NCBI RefSeq assembly: GCF_003957295.1
Contig: NZ_RQPJ01000002.1
Coordinates: 941,020-1,005,019 of the forward strand
Length of the DNA stretch: 64,000 nucleotides
Direction of reading: 5' to 3'
DNA from: Arenibacter aquaticus
GTDB lineage: Bacteria; Bacteroidota; Bacteroidia; Flavobacteriales; Flavobacteriaceae
The number at the start of each line of letters is the position of its first letter. The first letter of the stretch is position 1. The notes under the pieces are model-generated. The model made no database searches. It had not been told where the DNA came from and saw nothing but the letters and a program-made list of their open reading frames with translations. The position numbers and the translations under genes are program-made. Shown in pieces: positions 1-9,526 of the stretch.

Positions 1-3000
1 CGTAGGGATTGCTGGTGTTGAGATATCAAAGGTATCGGTCACGGAACATCCACCTGCATCGGTCACTGTAATGGTATAGGTTCCCACTTTGGTGAGTCCG
101 CCGAACACATTGCCGGACTGTGGACCCACTATATTGGCATCCGGTTCTGTAAGTTGATAGGAATATCCTCCCCAACCGTTTGTTGCCTCAATGGTCACCG
201 AACCATCGGCGGCACAGGTCAAAGGGGTAAGGTCATAGGCAAGTGCCATGGCCGTAGCGGGCTCGCTTACCGTTACGGTAGCGGTATCGGTACAGTTGGT
301 GGCATCGTCGGTCACTGTAATGGTATAGTCACCGGCTACCAGACCAGTTAGATTAATTGTGTTGGCAGACTGTCCTGTAATTGCCGTTGCACCGTTAACA
401 GAATAGCTATAGGTAGTGCTAAAATCATTTATTTCATAGTCTAGGGCTCCATCTGCATTTCCTATACAAGTTACGTTGCTGATCAAGGTACCAATAACCT
501 GAATTGGATCAACTGGAGTAATGGTGTAGGTTTCGTCATAAGAACAACCCTTACTATCTGTAACCCTAAAGGTGTAGGTGTCCGGATCTAGGTTGTTAAA
601 GGTGGCTGTTTTTCCAGAAGCGGTGGTGGCGTTTATTGCCAATGGGGCAATGATTTCTATGTTTAAAGGGTCAATACCGTTTACCGCTGTAACCGTAACA
701 TTGGAGGTTTGGTCTGGACAATTGGGTGCCGTAGACGTAAAAGTTAGGTCGGTAGGCTCATCAAGAGGCGCTATTACAATGGTATTGGTTACAAAGGTAC
801 AAAGTGTAGCATCCCTAATGGTAATTTCGTAGCTTCCACTGTTTAGGTTGGAAAAAGTTTCCGATCCGGCACCGCTTACAAAATTTACACCATCTATGCT
901 AAAGGAATAGGGTGCAGTACCCCCACTTATGTTTTGTACTTCTATAATACCATCTTGTAGGCAGCTATAGTCTTGTATTAGTACTGCATCACCAGAAATG
1001 CCGTCTGCTGGACCACCTATAGTGAAATCTTGGATAAAATCGCAACTTGCCCCTCCTTTGGATTGTGTAAGTGTTACTGTATAATTGCCTTGAGGCAGGC
1101 CAGTAAAAGTTCCTGAGGAATTAATTACGTCATCAGTTTCGGGATCTTCGTAGGTTAAGGTATACTCAACCTTATAGCCATTGGTATTTGTCATATTATA
1201 GACTATACTACCGTCTTGCGCTCCATAACAACTTTCATCGGCAACAGAGGTTGTAAATTCTACCGCTGGAACCAAATTTATGGTTACGGTATTGGAAAAT
1301 GTATAACAGTTGTTTCTATCTACGACTACAAATGTATAATCCCCTGGGTCCAGTATATCAAATATTTGACTTGTTTGAAAATTGCCTGGTGGTATAGAGG
1401 TTACGTTCGGATAAGAGGTCACGGTATTACCACCTTCATCCACGTAAGACCAAATGGCGTAGGTATGAGGCGTTTTTCCGCCACTGGAATCCATAAGGAT
1501 ATTACCTTCCTTACAACTAATATGTTGGGAAATTCTTGCTGTTAAGTCCAAGTCGGCCTCACTTAGAACGGTAACCTTTTCCTCCTGGAAACAACCATCA
1601 TCAGTGCGGACACGGATAATATAGTTACCAGCATTTAAATTTTCAAATGTGAAATTATTATCAGGTTGTGCTGTCTCGTTATCTAATAGGGTACCGTTGC
1701 CACCGTTGGTTCCATCATCAATTCTAATCTCATATTCGTAATTGGCCTCAACATTCATTGCTTGAATGTTTATGCTACCCAAGGTGCTACATGTAGCTGC
1801 AGTGGTTGTAATGTTGAGTTGAAAATCCCTATCCCTGATTCCAATTTCCGGGGTACTAAATTCACAAGAACCATCAATAGGTTGTCCTGTGATGGGATCC
1901 AATTGCATAATACCCACTCTATAGGCACCATTGGTGTTGATGGTAAAGTTAGGCCCGTTGTTGTCACTATAGGGAACTACTATGGTATTGTTGGCAATAT
2001 CGTATAATTGGTAACCGTATCCTGCACCTAAATTGGTAATGGTAATGTTTCCAGGAGTGTTACAAATAATATCGTTGGAGTTGTATTGTACATCCAAATT
2101 GTTTTGGAATACATTGAAATAGAACCGACTAAAACATCCGTCCTGGTAATTAATTACCAATCGGAACTTACCGGCACTATTGGCGGTAAAGTTAGATCCT
2201 GTGGATACTTGATTCCAGGTACAGGTGGCGTTTTTATTCCCGCAATCATCACCGGAATCGGTACAGCTTCCTTCTACCAGCTGTTCCCATTCTATACTTA
2301 GGGCATCGGTAATATTGATATTTAAGGGTTGTGTATCGTTTACACCACAAAGGAATATTTTTGGTAAGGGACTGCCATCTATGGAACAATTTACAATTTC
2401 GCCCTGAATATCGTTGCTGGGGTCGGCATCGTTATTGCTGGTATTGAATAAATCTACTATAGGGTTGGTTTGGGTGGTCCCAAAACGTTCTACGGTGAGT
2501 ATTTCTTTAAAGCCTTTACAAGGGTCAGCAACAATTTTATCTACAATATACGTACCAACGGTATTTACTAAGAAAGTACTTGGGTCATTATCCGGATCAC
2601 CATCTGTAATTACAGTATCGGCAGAATCTAATTGTTGGTTTCCATTTTCATCCTTATACCATACATACTCGTCAAATCCATTTCCTGCATCCAGAAGTAC
2701 TTCATCTCCACATAATTGCACGGTTCTGGCGAAGTTACAGTCGTCCAAATCGTCCAATAGAAAATTGGTAGCCCCTGGTGTTACAAAACCACAACTATCA
2801 AAGTCGGTTACACTGGGATCATCACTAATTTGGTTGCTGTTCAGTACCCCTTGATAGGTAGAATAGGCTAAATTTTGAATAAGATCTGAACAGGCATCAA
2901 TAAAATCGAAGCAGTTTTCGGCTACCCTAACCCTCATACGAATGGTGGCTTCAGGATCATTTTCCTCCACCAAGGAGTTGGGAATACTAAACAATACCAT

Positions 3001-4365
3001 TCTGCTAGGTTCATCATAGGTATAGGTGACACCGGCAGGTAGTGTAAAATTGGTTTCGTCCAAGGTAACGTTTATGGGCAATATGTCCTTGATGGTGTAG
3101 TTATTGGCATCGTCGTTACCCACGTTTTGAAAGGTAAGTACATAGTCCAAGGTCTGTCCAAGGTTAACGCCTTGTCCCGTAATATCGTTACCGGCAATAT
3201 CCTCAACGGTTTTAACCAAGTTGATAATAGGTTCAATAATCTCAACGTCAAAGGAGGTAAAGAAAATGTCGTATTTGTCCTGTGAGGAGCTTGCCCTTAG
3301 TGTAGCCCCGGTCTCATTGTTGGGTATTACACCGTTTAAAGGGTTGGTTATATTAAAAAAGTCTACATCCCAACCAAGTGTATTTTCGGAGTTGGGATTT
3401 CTATCCGTTACAATGGCATCTGCCCTGGTAATATTACTATTAAAAAAATTGTTGGTAGGGTTTACAGTATTTCCCAATTGGGTGTAAGTTATATTACTGT
3501 TGGCCTTTATGGAGAGTCCGTCTCCGCCAATTTTGTTATCACCTTCCAATGTTCCTACCCCAAGTTGTGCAATCACTGGAAATGGTGCAGGTAATGTAGT
3601 AAACCCGTTTACCGGGATATCAACAGTTTCTCCTGACTTAATACCTGCGTAACCATCAAAGGTAGTAATGTATTTTCCAGGTAAATTTGGATCTTCATAA
3701 ACTACTACCATTTTCCATCCCCCGGAAACACCCCCAGATATACTACTTCCAGAGCTGGCCATTATATTGGCAGCAAAGTATTCCCCATTAGGGTCTGCCA
3801 TGGCAGTTATGATAGAGGTGATATCTTTATAACAGGCATATGGACTGTAGTACCCAAAGTCGGCATCGCCCTCTCCATCAAACAATATTTCATCAGCGGT
3901 TAGGTCTTGGTAAGAGCCCCCTGGGATCTTAAATTTCATCTGGTCAAAGCCTGTCCTGTTGTTTTCTTTAAATACGGCAGACCAATAGAGTCCGGCATAT
4001 CGTACCTTGGCACATTCGGGATTTGGAACCGTTAAAATTGCGCTACTGGAACTAAAGGTATTGGAATCTCCGTCTATATCAATATACTGCATGTCCAGGT
4101 CATCGTTATAGGACGACGAACTGCCTGTTTCATTATAGGGATCATTAGGATCCTGGCCTGGGACCCAAACCCTATTCTTTTTTTTGCCCTTCCAATAGCC
4201 ATCGGTTTTTCTATTCACAATATTGTTGGCAATAAAGGTAATATCGCCACGTAGTTCATTTTCATAACGAACTTCAAAATTGTTTTTTACCTGTGAATAC
4301 GCACTGAAGAAGCCTAATAGCAATAGAGCTGTCAGTAGTAGTTTTTTGATGTGTTTTGACTCCAT
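1..4365 (-). CDS. SprB-repeat cell-surface adhesin, T9SS cargo (C-terminus outside window)
   Basis: The frame is open from the ATG at 4365 to the left edge, giving 1455 residues without a stop, so the gene is truncated by the window. It begins with a signal peptide of about 27 residues ending in AYSQ. Residues 30-375 form an N-terminal adhesin-type region with no family I can name. Residues about 376-495 are a DUF11-like domain (motifs LGQTLDYVLTFQNVG and IKDILP). From about residue 840 there are seven SprB-type repeats of 70-95 residues, each with a central Cys and patterns like GxYTxTVTD. SprB is the mobile gliding adhesin of flavobacteria, moved on the surface and exported by the T9SS. A C-terminal sorting domain is expected outside the window. 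It lies downstream of a PorP/SprF-type gene on the same strand. The exact ligand cannot be read from sequence. Confidence 0.88.
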   Translation of the reverse strand, partial: MESKHIKKLLLTALLLLGFFSAYSQVKNNFEVRYENELRGDITFIANNIVNRKTDGYWKGKKKNRVWVPGQDPNDPYNETGSSSSYNDDLDMQYIDIDGDSNTFSSSSAILTVPNPECAKVRYAGLYWSAVFKENNRTGFDQMKFKIPGGSYQDLTADEILFDGEGDADFGYYSPYACYKDITSIITAMADPNGEYFAANIMASSGSSISGGVSGGWKMVVVYEDPNLPGKYITTFDGYAGIKSGETVDIPVNGFTTLPAPFPVIAQLGVGTLEGDNKIGGDGLSIKANSNITYTQLGNTVNPTNNFFNSNITRADAIVTDRNPNSENTLGWDVDFFNITNPLNGVIPNNETGATLRASSSQDKYDIFFTSFDVEIIEPIINLVKTVEDIAGNDITGQGVNLGQTLDYVLTFQNVGNDDANNYTIKDILPINVTLDETNFTLPAGVTYTYDEPSRMVLFSIPNSLVEENDPEATIRMRVRVAENCFDFIDACSDLIQNLAYSTYQGVLNSNQISDDPSVTDFDSCGFVTPGATNFLLDDLDDCNFARTVQLCGDEVLLDAGNGFDEYVWYKDENGNQQLDSADTVITDGDPDNDPSTFLVNTVGTYIVDKIVADPCKGFKEILTVERFGTTQTNPIVDLFNTSNNDADPSNDIQGEIVNCSIDGSPLPKIFLCGVNDTQPLNINITDALSIEWEQLVEGSCTDSGDDCGNKNATCTWNQVSTGSNFTANSAGKFRLVINYQDGCFSRFYFNVFQNNLDVQYNSNDIICNTPGNITITNLGAGYGYQLYDIANNTIVVPYSDNNGPNFTINTNGAYRVGIMQLDPITGQPIDGSCEFSTPEIGIRDRDFQLNITTTAATCSTLGSINIQAMNVEANYEYEIRIDDGTNGGNGTLLDNETAQPDNNFTFENLNAGNYIIRVRTDDGCFQEEKVTVLSEADLDLTARISQHISCKEGNILMDSSGGKTPHTYAIWSYVDEGGNTVTSYPNVTSIPPGNFQTSQIFDILDPGDYTFVVVDRNNCYTFSNTVTINLVPAVEFTTSVADESCYGAQDGSIVYNMTNTNGYKVEYTLTYEDPETDDVINSSGTFTGLPQGNYTVTLTQSKGGASCDFIQDFTIGGPADGISGDAVLIQDYSCLQDGIIEVQNISGGTAPYSFSIDGVNFVSGAGSETFSNLNSGSYEITIRDATLCTFVTNTIVIAPLDEPTDLTFTSTAPNCPDQTSNVTVTAVNGIDPLNIEIIAPLAINATTASGKTATFNNLDPDTYTFRVTDSKGCSYDETYTITPVDPIQVIGTLISNVTCIGNADGALDYEINDFSTTYSYSVNGATAITGQSANTINLTGLVAGDYTITVTDDATNCTDTATVTVSEPATAMALAYDLTPLTCAADGSVTIEATNGWGGYSYQLTEPDANIVGPQSGNVFGGLTKVGTYTITVTDAGGCSVTDTFDISTPAIPT

Positions 4366-4917
4366 TAGGTAAAATAGTTTGGTATAGTTTTATCAGCGGT
4401 GTTCCTATTTCACCACTGACATGCTTTAAATATGTTGGTTTTTAGAAGCTCTAGGCCTTTAATGTTGATAACATTTTTGATAAGTTTCTAAAATCCTGAC
4501 ACTCAATAACAAATATTAACCTTAAAGCCGAATTGTGGAATTTAATGTTGTAGGCGAGTGTATTTCTGTTGTGAAAGGCTTTTATTGTATGGTGAGCTTT
4601 TTTTTTTGATAGCAACCACTGTGGGAATTAGAAATGAGAATTTTAAAACTAAAAGGTGTTTAAAATGTCCACCTATAAACCTTGATTACTAATTGTTTAG
4701 GAGCAGTAGTAGGAATTAAATTGGGAGTTGATAGACAGGTAGGTGGGCGAAGAGTTGGGGATAAGGGAAATCCAATTCCCGGTTTATTTTTTAAATAAAT
4801 GGCAAATTATGAGAATAGTTCTATTATCCTTGTTCTATGAAATGGATTGGGATAGCAATAGGTGGGTAAGGGTTATGGAAGTCTGCAAGGTGTTAGGGGT
4901 GGCTAAAAAGATATTCT
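4366..4917. other. 552-bp intergenic region upstream of the adhesin
   Basis: This gap separates the PorP-SPOR gene from the adhesin on the minus strand. I see no credible gene. Its one notable element is a block at about 4540-4600 that resembles the region upstream of the Ig-like T9SS gene near 9411-9465; it is listed separately. It is long enough to give the adhesin its own promoter. I found no clean TAnnTTTG box on the minus strand. Confidence 0.6.
4566..4593 (-). promoter_or_regulatory. Upstream element, copy A (shared by two T9SS genes)
   Basis: On the plus strand this reads CTGTTGTGAAA, four bases, then TTTATTGTATGGT. The same two half-motifs, spaced by five bases, occur at 9435-9463. 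Both copies sit upstream of minus-strand T9SS cargo genes, about 200 and 160 bp from the start codons. Weaker similarity continues to the left, through a GTTGTAgG segment. A common regulator site or a duplicated promoter region is inferred; no known motif was recognised. Confidence 0.5.
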
Positions 4918-7002
4918 TTAGGTAATTTGGCCTGGAGTTACCCGCATGATCCACATCTTGTCGTTATAGGTATCGTTTATTTTAGAATAATAGGACACTA
5001 AGGCGTTGTTCCAAGATTCATGTTTCTTCAAATATACATACCGATAGTTATTTTCTGGGTTAATAAAATAACTTGCACTAAGGCCTTGGGCATTGAGTAG
5101 TTTTACAAACCTATTGGCATTGTTGGCATTGGCAAAAACATTGGCAATTATGTAGAAACCTGAATCCGTGCCCTTTATAGCATAGGTTTTAGCGTTGACG
5201 TCCTTGGCTGTTACATTGTCCCTGACCACAACATTTTTTTGAAGTTGGTCCAGTCCGTACTGGGTTGATTTCTCCTTTATTTTATTAACGTTTTGTACGT
5301 AGGCTTTATCGGCATCGGAATAGCGACTATTGTCCACGTTCATGATCCACATATCTTGTGTATATGTTCCTTTTACGTTGGATTTATGTGCAGCCAGCGC
5401 TTCTTGCCAGGAGTCATATCTTTCAAGATATACATATTTAAGTCCGTTTTTCGGATTTTCAAAGTAGTCTGCACGTACTCCTTTTTGGGTCAATCCCTGA
5501 ATAAATTTATTAAGGTACTTTTCGCCTTTGTACACATTGGCCACCACATAGTATCCGTCTGTTACCCCATCTAGATTTCTAAATACCCTGCTTTTAATAT
5601 TATTTTGTTTTGCCAACTTAGTAAACTCGTTTTCAGATTGATTCTGTTGAGTTTTCTCTGGATTTATTGTGGTTTCCGTCTTTTTGGTGGCAAGGGCATC
5701 CTTAGGTTGAGCAAAGGAATTTATAACGTTTGGTTTATTTTCTCGCTTAGGTTTGGTATTGGATACAAGGCCTCCGTTTTGGTTATTGACCAGATACATC
5801 TTTCTGGCTTTTTCTTCCACGTCTGGTCGATTGCCCTTGGTTTCTTCCCTAACCATTCTCATGACCATTTCGAACCTGCGTTCCAAATCGCGTTGACGAT
5901 TTGTTTCAGCAGAATCTTGGCGGAACATTAATTCGGCCAATATTTCGTCGTTTTCGGCCAGGGCTTTTTTAAGCTTTTCTATCTCCAATTGTTGGGCAGT
6001 GATCACCTCTTCTGGTTCCTCTTCTTTGGCAGCCAGCTCTTCATAACCTTCCTCTAGCATTACCCTATCTTCTGTGAGTGTTGGGGTAATTGAATAAGCA
6101 AAGGATATTTCATGGGTTACTCCAAAATTGTCGAAGTTGTTAGATAAACCTTTTTCCATGGTGTAGCCTAGGGAAAGCCTACGGTTGATATTGAACCCAA
6201 TTCCGGCCGATGCCCCATAAAAGCTATCATAGCCACCTTGTATCCATCCTAATCGGGGTAGGTCCAGGATAAGGCTGCCACCCAAAACTACTTCTTCATT
6301 TCCAATTTTACGTACCCGGGCCAAAGGCATTAAACGCCCTTGTTCCAACACGCCATCCGTATTTTTAAACTGATGGGTATATTGTAAATGACCTGAGAAG
6401 GTTTTGTCCATGAATGCCGTAATTGTTTCACTGGTCTTAAGGTTATAGTCGAATAGGTTTTCGGCAAAAATCCCAAAATCAAATTTACCATATGAAATAT
6501 TAAATCCCGGTTGGAATGATAATAGATTGGAATCCTGTAATCCGTTTAAAGCTGGGTCATTGGGGTCTAAGGCATTGGCCCTATTCCTGTCAAAACCACT
6601 GTTGTAATAGGCAAGGTTGGCGCCAAAGGTGAAGTTGCTTTTATCACTTAATTTTATCCCGTAAGCATAGTTTGCCATTACGCCATAGTTGGAGATGAGT
6701 CCTTCCCGTTGGGTGTATAGGCTTAGCCCCAGACCGCTACGATCATTAACCCTACCACTGTAGCTTAAAAAATAATCTTGGTTATTGTCGTCAAAAGAAA
6801 CCGATTGGTTTCTGTGTAACAAGTTAATATAGGATTTGTCTTCCCGTACCGTGGAAAAGGTAGGGTTTATGAGAAAACGGTTGAACTTTAAGAGGTTCTG
6901 TGAAGGAACGTCGTAGGATACAAACGGAGTCTCTTCCTGCGCCAAGGCGTTGGGCAGGCTAAATAAGCATAATAGTATATATAGATAAGCTTTTTTAAAC
7001 AT
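4918..7002 (-). CDS. PorP/SprF-type outer-membrane protein fused to coiled coil and two SPOR-like repeats
   Basis: This is 694 residues, about twice the usual PorP/SprF length of roughly 300. A signal peptide ends at about residue 21 (NALAQ). Residues about 22-310 look like the PorP/SprF beta-barrel: repeated GxxL, Y-rich strands and the family motif FLINPTFS. Residues about 315-405 are charged and coiled-coil-like. Two related modules of about 80 residues follow, near 480-560 and 615-694. Each runs GxYxxANV, a YF or DYFENP-type segment, YVYL, a SW..AL helix and ends in MWIM.V, which resembles SPOR domains. PorP/SprF proteins assist secretion or anchoring of a neighbouring T9SS adhesin. The Ig-like cargo gene is 6 bp upstream and the giant adhesin is downstream. 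The barrel assignment is firm; SPOR identity and a peptidoglycan-binding role are inferences. Confidence 0.85.
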   Translation of the reverse strand: MFKKAYLYILLCLFSLPNALAQEETPFVSYDVPSQNLLKFNRFLINPTFSTVREDKSYINLLHRNQSVSFDDNNQDYFLSYSGRVNDRSGLGLSLYTQREGLISNYGVMANYAYGIKLSDKSNFTFGANLAYYNSGFDRNRANALDPNDPALNGLQDSNLLSFQPGFNISYGKFDFGIFAENLFDYNLKTSETITAFMDKTFSGHLQYTHQFKNTDGVLEQGRLMPLARVRKIGNEEVVLGGSLILDLPRLGWIQGGYDSFYGASAGIGFNINRRLSLGYTMEKGLSNNFDNFGVTHEISFAYSITPTLTEDRVMLEEGYEELAAKEEEPEEVITAQQLEIEKLKKALAENDEILAELMFRQDSAETNRQRDLERRFEMVMRMVREETKGNRPDVEEKARKMYLVNNQNGGLVSNTKPKRENKPNVINSFAQPKDALATKKTETTINPEKTQQNQSENEFTKLAKQNNIKSRVFRNLDGVTDGYYVVANVYKGEKYLNKFIQGLTQKGVRADYFENPKNGLKYVYLERYDSWQEALAAHKSNVKGTYTQDMWIMNVDNSRYSDADKAYVQNVNKIKEKSTQYGLDQLQKNVVVRDNVTAKDVNAKTYAIKGTDSGFYIIANVFANANNANRFVKLLNAQGLSASYFINPENNYRYVYLKKHESWNNALVSYYSKINDTYNDKMWIMRVTPGQIT

Positions 7003-7008
7003 CTTGGG

Positions 7009-9276
7009 TTAACGTATTACGGTTATGGTTCCTTTTTTCAAGGTTTCATTGGCATTTTTTATGGTGTAGTAAAAGACCATATTCTGCTTTGGAAATGACA
7101 TAGATGCCTCCGGCCAGTTGTTTTTGTATTGTTGTTGGTTGAGTACTTCTTCGCCTTTATCATTATATATAATAACTGTGATATCGGCATCTTTAGTATA
7201 TGTATTGGGTATTATCCATTGGTCATTATACCCGTCCCCATTGGCGGTTATGACGTTTGGAATACCAAAGGTGTCCTGATATGAAGCTGTAAATGATTTG
7301 GATACCTCACAATTGTCAATAGTAGCAATGACCAAGTAATTGCCTTCCTGTGTAATGCTAACCGTGTCTGTATCACTTAACAAATTATTGTTTTGGTCAT
7401 ACCATTTATAGCTATTGGCTCCACTGGCAGATATTATTTTACTGCCGCCTTCCGGAAAGACTACTTCACTGTTTGCGGTACTAAGAGCTATTAGGGAGTT
7501 GTCCAATGGCGATATAGTTACTTCGTTGGATCTTAATGTACAGCCGTTCTTTTCAATGGTAAGCTGGTACGTACCTGGAGTATTTACCGGGAGGTTGTTA
7601 CTTGTGATGTTGAGATCTGTTCCGTCCTTTAACCAGCTGAAATTTTCTCCTGTCAGATCTGTATCGGTAGAGATAGTAATGGTATCATCTGTATTACAGA
7701 TCACAGTACTGGTTGCAGATATTGTCAAGGATTCATTGGTTAATAGTCTTACTGGCAGTTCGTTTGATGTTACGTTAAAACTGTCTAGACTGCCCAATAA
7801 CCTGTAGGTTCCGTTCTCATTGGTATCGGTTAGGCTAATATTGTGGTTGTTGGTGGCAATGTTGGACCCATCACGTTGCCATTGATAGGTAAAGTTATTA
7901 ATAAGATCAGAGGTAACCTCTGTCTTGCTACCATCGGAGAGCAGCGCATTAATTTTACTAACTTCCAGGACTATACTGGTATTATTACATTCGGTATATG
8001 CTGTACTATAGTCCACCTGTATTTCAAAGGAATCTGGGTGTACTACAGTGGTTTCTTCAGATTTTTTGGTGGCAGAGGTACAGGCACCGCCAGTGAGGGT
8101 AACCTCTGCATAATATACCCCTGTTTCATTGGCCTCAAGATTGGCATTGGTTTCCCCTGACAGGGCCGTATTGTCCTTATACCATTGGTAAGAAACCGCA
8201 GAAGCGTCCGATGAAACGGCAAGATTGGCCGTTGCTCCAGGTAGTATCACCATGTTGGCAGGATTGTCCCTATTAACGGTAAAAATGCCGGCATTGGTAA
8301 AACTAACGATATTGGAGGTTTCGGTACAGATACCGTCTCCCTGTATTTTAACGGAATAGTCACCTGGAAAAGTGGCATCATTGGTGTCTATGGCATAGGT
8401 ATAGGCTCCTAGAGTGCTTGCTTGTATTATATTACCATCCTTGTACCATGTGTAGTATAGATCAGGATAGTTCATATTGGCTTCCAATGGGGGTACACTT
8501 TCGCCTGAGCATAGTTCTGTTTTGGGTGGAGTATTTAACGCCAAGCCTACACTGGATCCAATCTGTACCTCTATGGAAAGGGATTGGGTGTTGGCCGATC
8601 CGGAGCAGGTAGATCCGTAATCCAGCTCCACTACATAATAGCCGCTTTCTGTAACGGTTATGGAGGAACCACTACCGCCTGAAGTAAAAGGGGAAGTGTT
8701 GCGGTACCAATTATACCTATAGGTTTCTGGATTTTCTACGTTGTATACTTCCAAGGTAGTGCTTCCGCCGTCACAAAGTTGAATTTTTTGTGAAGGGGTG
8801 GAAGCGGTATCTCCTAATTCCCGAATAGCGAGGGTAGAATTAAAATCGATATAATACATTTCAAAGGCGTCCGATACCGGGCTTATTTTGGCCGGACTAG
8901 TACTTCTAACTCTAAAGCGATAGCCATCGCCTCGGGTATCGGTTGGTAGGGAAAATTTTATGTCGAAATCGAAGTTGGCGTTTTTATCGGATACCGTAGC
9001 CAATTCCTTGGGATTGCTAAAGGAGCCACTGGCGTCCGATAATTCCAGTATAAATTTATTATCACTGTTTACGCTGGGTAGCCAGGTAAAATTAATATAA
9101 TATTCATTGAAGCTGGCAGAGCCGCATGCTGCCGTCCATACCGAATTACCGGCTAAATTTGGATTGTCGGCGGGTGTGGGTTTGTTTAATGTCTGTGCTA
9201 GTAGAGAAGAGGTACTACCCAACATCATAACTGTTAGAACCAATAGAAGTAGGTTTTTTGTTTTGTTCGTGTCCAT
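7009..9276 (-). CDS. Ig-like repeat surface protein with T9SS type B (gliding-associated) C-terminal domain
   Basis: I start the gene at the ATG at 9276 because the next residues (MDTNKTKNLLLLVLTVMM, ending LLAQ) form a good signal peptide. A longer frame reaches 9351 but lacks signal character. The 755-residue product contains serial Ig/PKD-like modules marked by YxWYKD or YQWYKD motifs and paired Cys residues. The last 85 or so residues are the gliding motility-associated C-terminal domain: PNVITANGDGYNDQW, then IYNDKGEEV, NNWP and a final KKGTITVIR. That domain directs export through the T9SS. The next gene, 6 bp downstream, is the PorP-SPOR protein, so the two are probably co-transcribed and functionally paired. 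Confidence 0.88.
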   Translation of the reverse strand: MDTNKTKNLLLLVLTVMMLGSTSSLLAQTLNKPTPADNPNLAGNSVWTAACGSASFNEYYINFTWLPSVNSDNKFILELSDASGSFSNPKELATVSDKNANFDFDIKFSLPTDTRGDGYRFRVRSTSPAKISPVSDAFEMYYIDFNSTLAIRELGDTASTPSQKIQLCDGGSTTLEVYNVENPETYRYNWYRNTSPFTSGGSGSSITVTESGYYVVELDYGSTCSGSANTQSLSIEVQIGSSVGLALNTPPKTELCSGESVPPLEANMNYPDLYYTWYKDGNIIQASTLGAYTYAIDTNDATFPGDYSVKIQGDGICTETSNIVSFTNAGIFTVNRDNPANMVILPGATANLAVSSDASAVSYQWYKDNTALSGETNANLEANETGVYYAEVTLTGGACTSATKKSEETTVVHPDSFEIQVDYSTAYTECNNTSIVLEVSKINALLSDGSKTEVTSDLINNFTYQWQRDGSNIATNNHNISLTDTNENGTYRLLGSLDSFNVTSNELPVRLLTNESLTISATSTVICNTDDTITISTDTDLTGENFSWLKDGTDLNITSNNLPVNTPGTYQLTIEKNGCTLRSNEVTISPLDNSLIALSTANSEVVFPEGGSKIISASGANSYKWYDQNNNLLSDTDTVSITQEGNYLVIATIDNCEVSKSFTASYQDTFGIPNVITANGDGYNDQWIIPNTYTKDADITVIIYNDKGEEVLNQQQYKNNWPEASMSFPKQNMVFYYTIKNANETLKKGTITVIR

Positions 9277-9434
9277 GGTGTGTCGTAGTTTGGGGTTACT
9301 ACCAGCTTTATTGTTAATAATTATAAGATAACTTATTTCAAAAATTGGCAATACACTGGGTTAGAATGTATGCAATCACAAATATGTTGTATTAAACCAT
9401 GACAAAAAATTTTAAGTTGTAAGGGTATTTAAAA

Positions 9435-9463
9435 CTGTTGTGAAACCCACTTTATTGTATGGT
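9435..9463 (-). promoter_or_regulatory. Upstream element, copy B (shared by two T9SS genes)
   Basis: On the plus strand this reads CTGTTGTGAAA, five bases, then TTTATTGTATGGT, matching 4566-4593. It lies in the divergent space between the Ig-like T9SS gene (start 9276, minus) and glnS (start 9527, plus). Its orientation relative to the minus-strand T9SS genes is the same as copy A, which is why I assign it to them rather than to glnS. Function is inferred. Confidence 0.5.
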
Positions 9464-9500
9464 ATATGGTTTTTATAGGCGGCTTTCCCTGCATTTTTGC

Positions 9501-9508
9501 TACATTTG
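9501..9508 (+). promoter_or_regulatory. glnS promoter -7 box
   Basis: TACATTTG matches the Bacteroidota sigma-ABfr -7 consensus TAnnTTTG exactly and lies 18 bp before the glnS ATG. No clear TTG -33 element is visible at the usual spacing. Confidence 0.6.
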
Positions 9509-9526
9509 CGCATCTAAAATGATAAT

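Noticed and set aside
4743..4925. Short plus-strand reading frame of 60 codons
   Set aside because: No homology-like pattern or promoter, and it runs into the end of the PorP-SPOR gene on the other strand.
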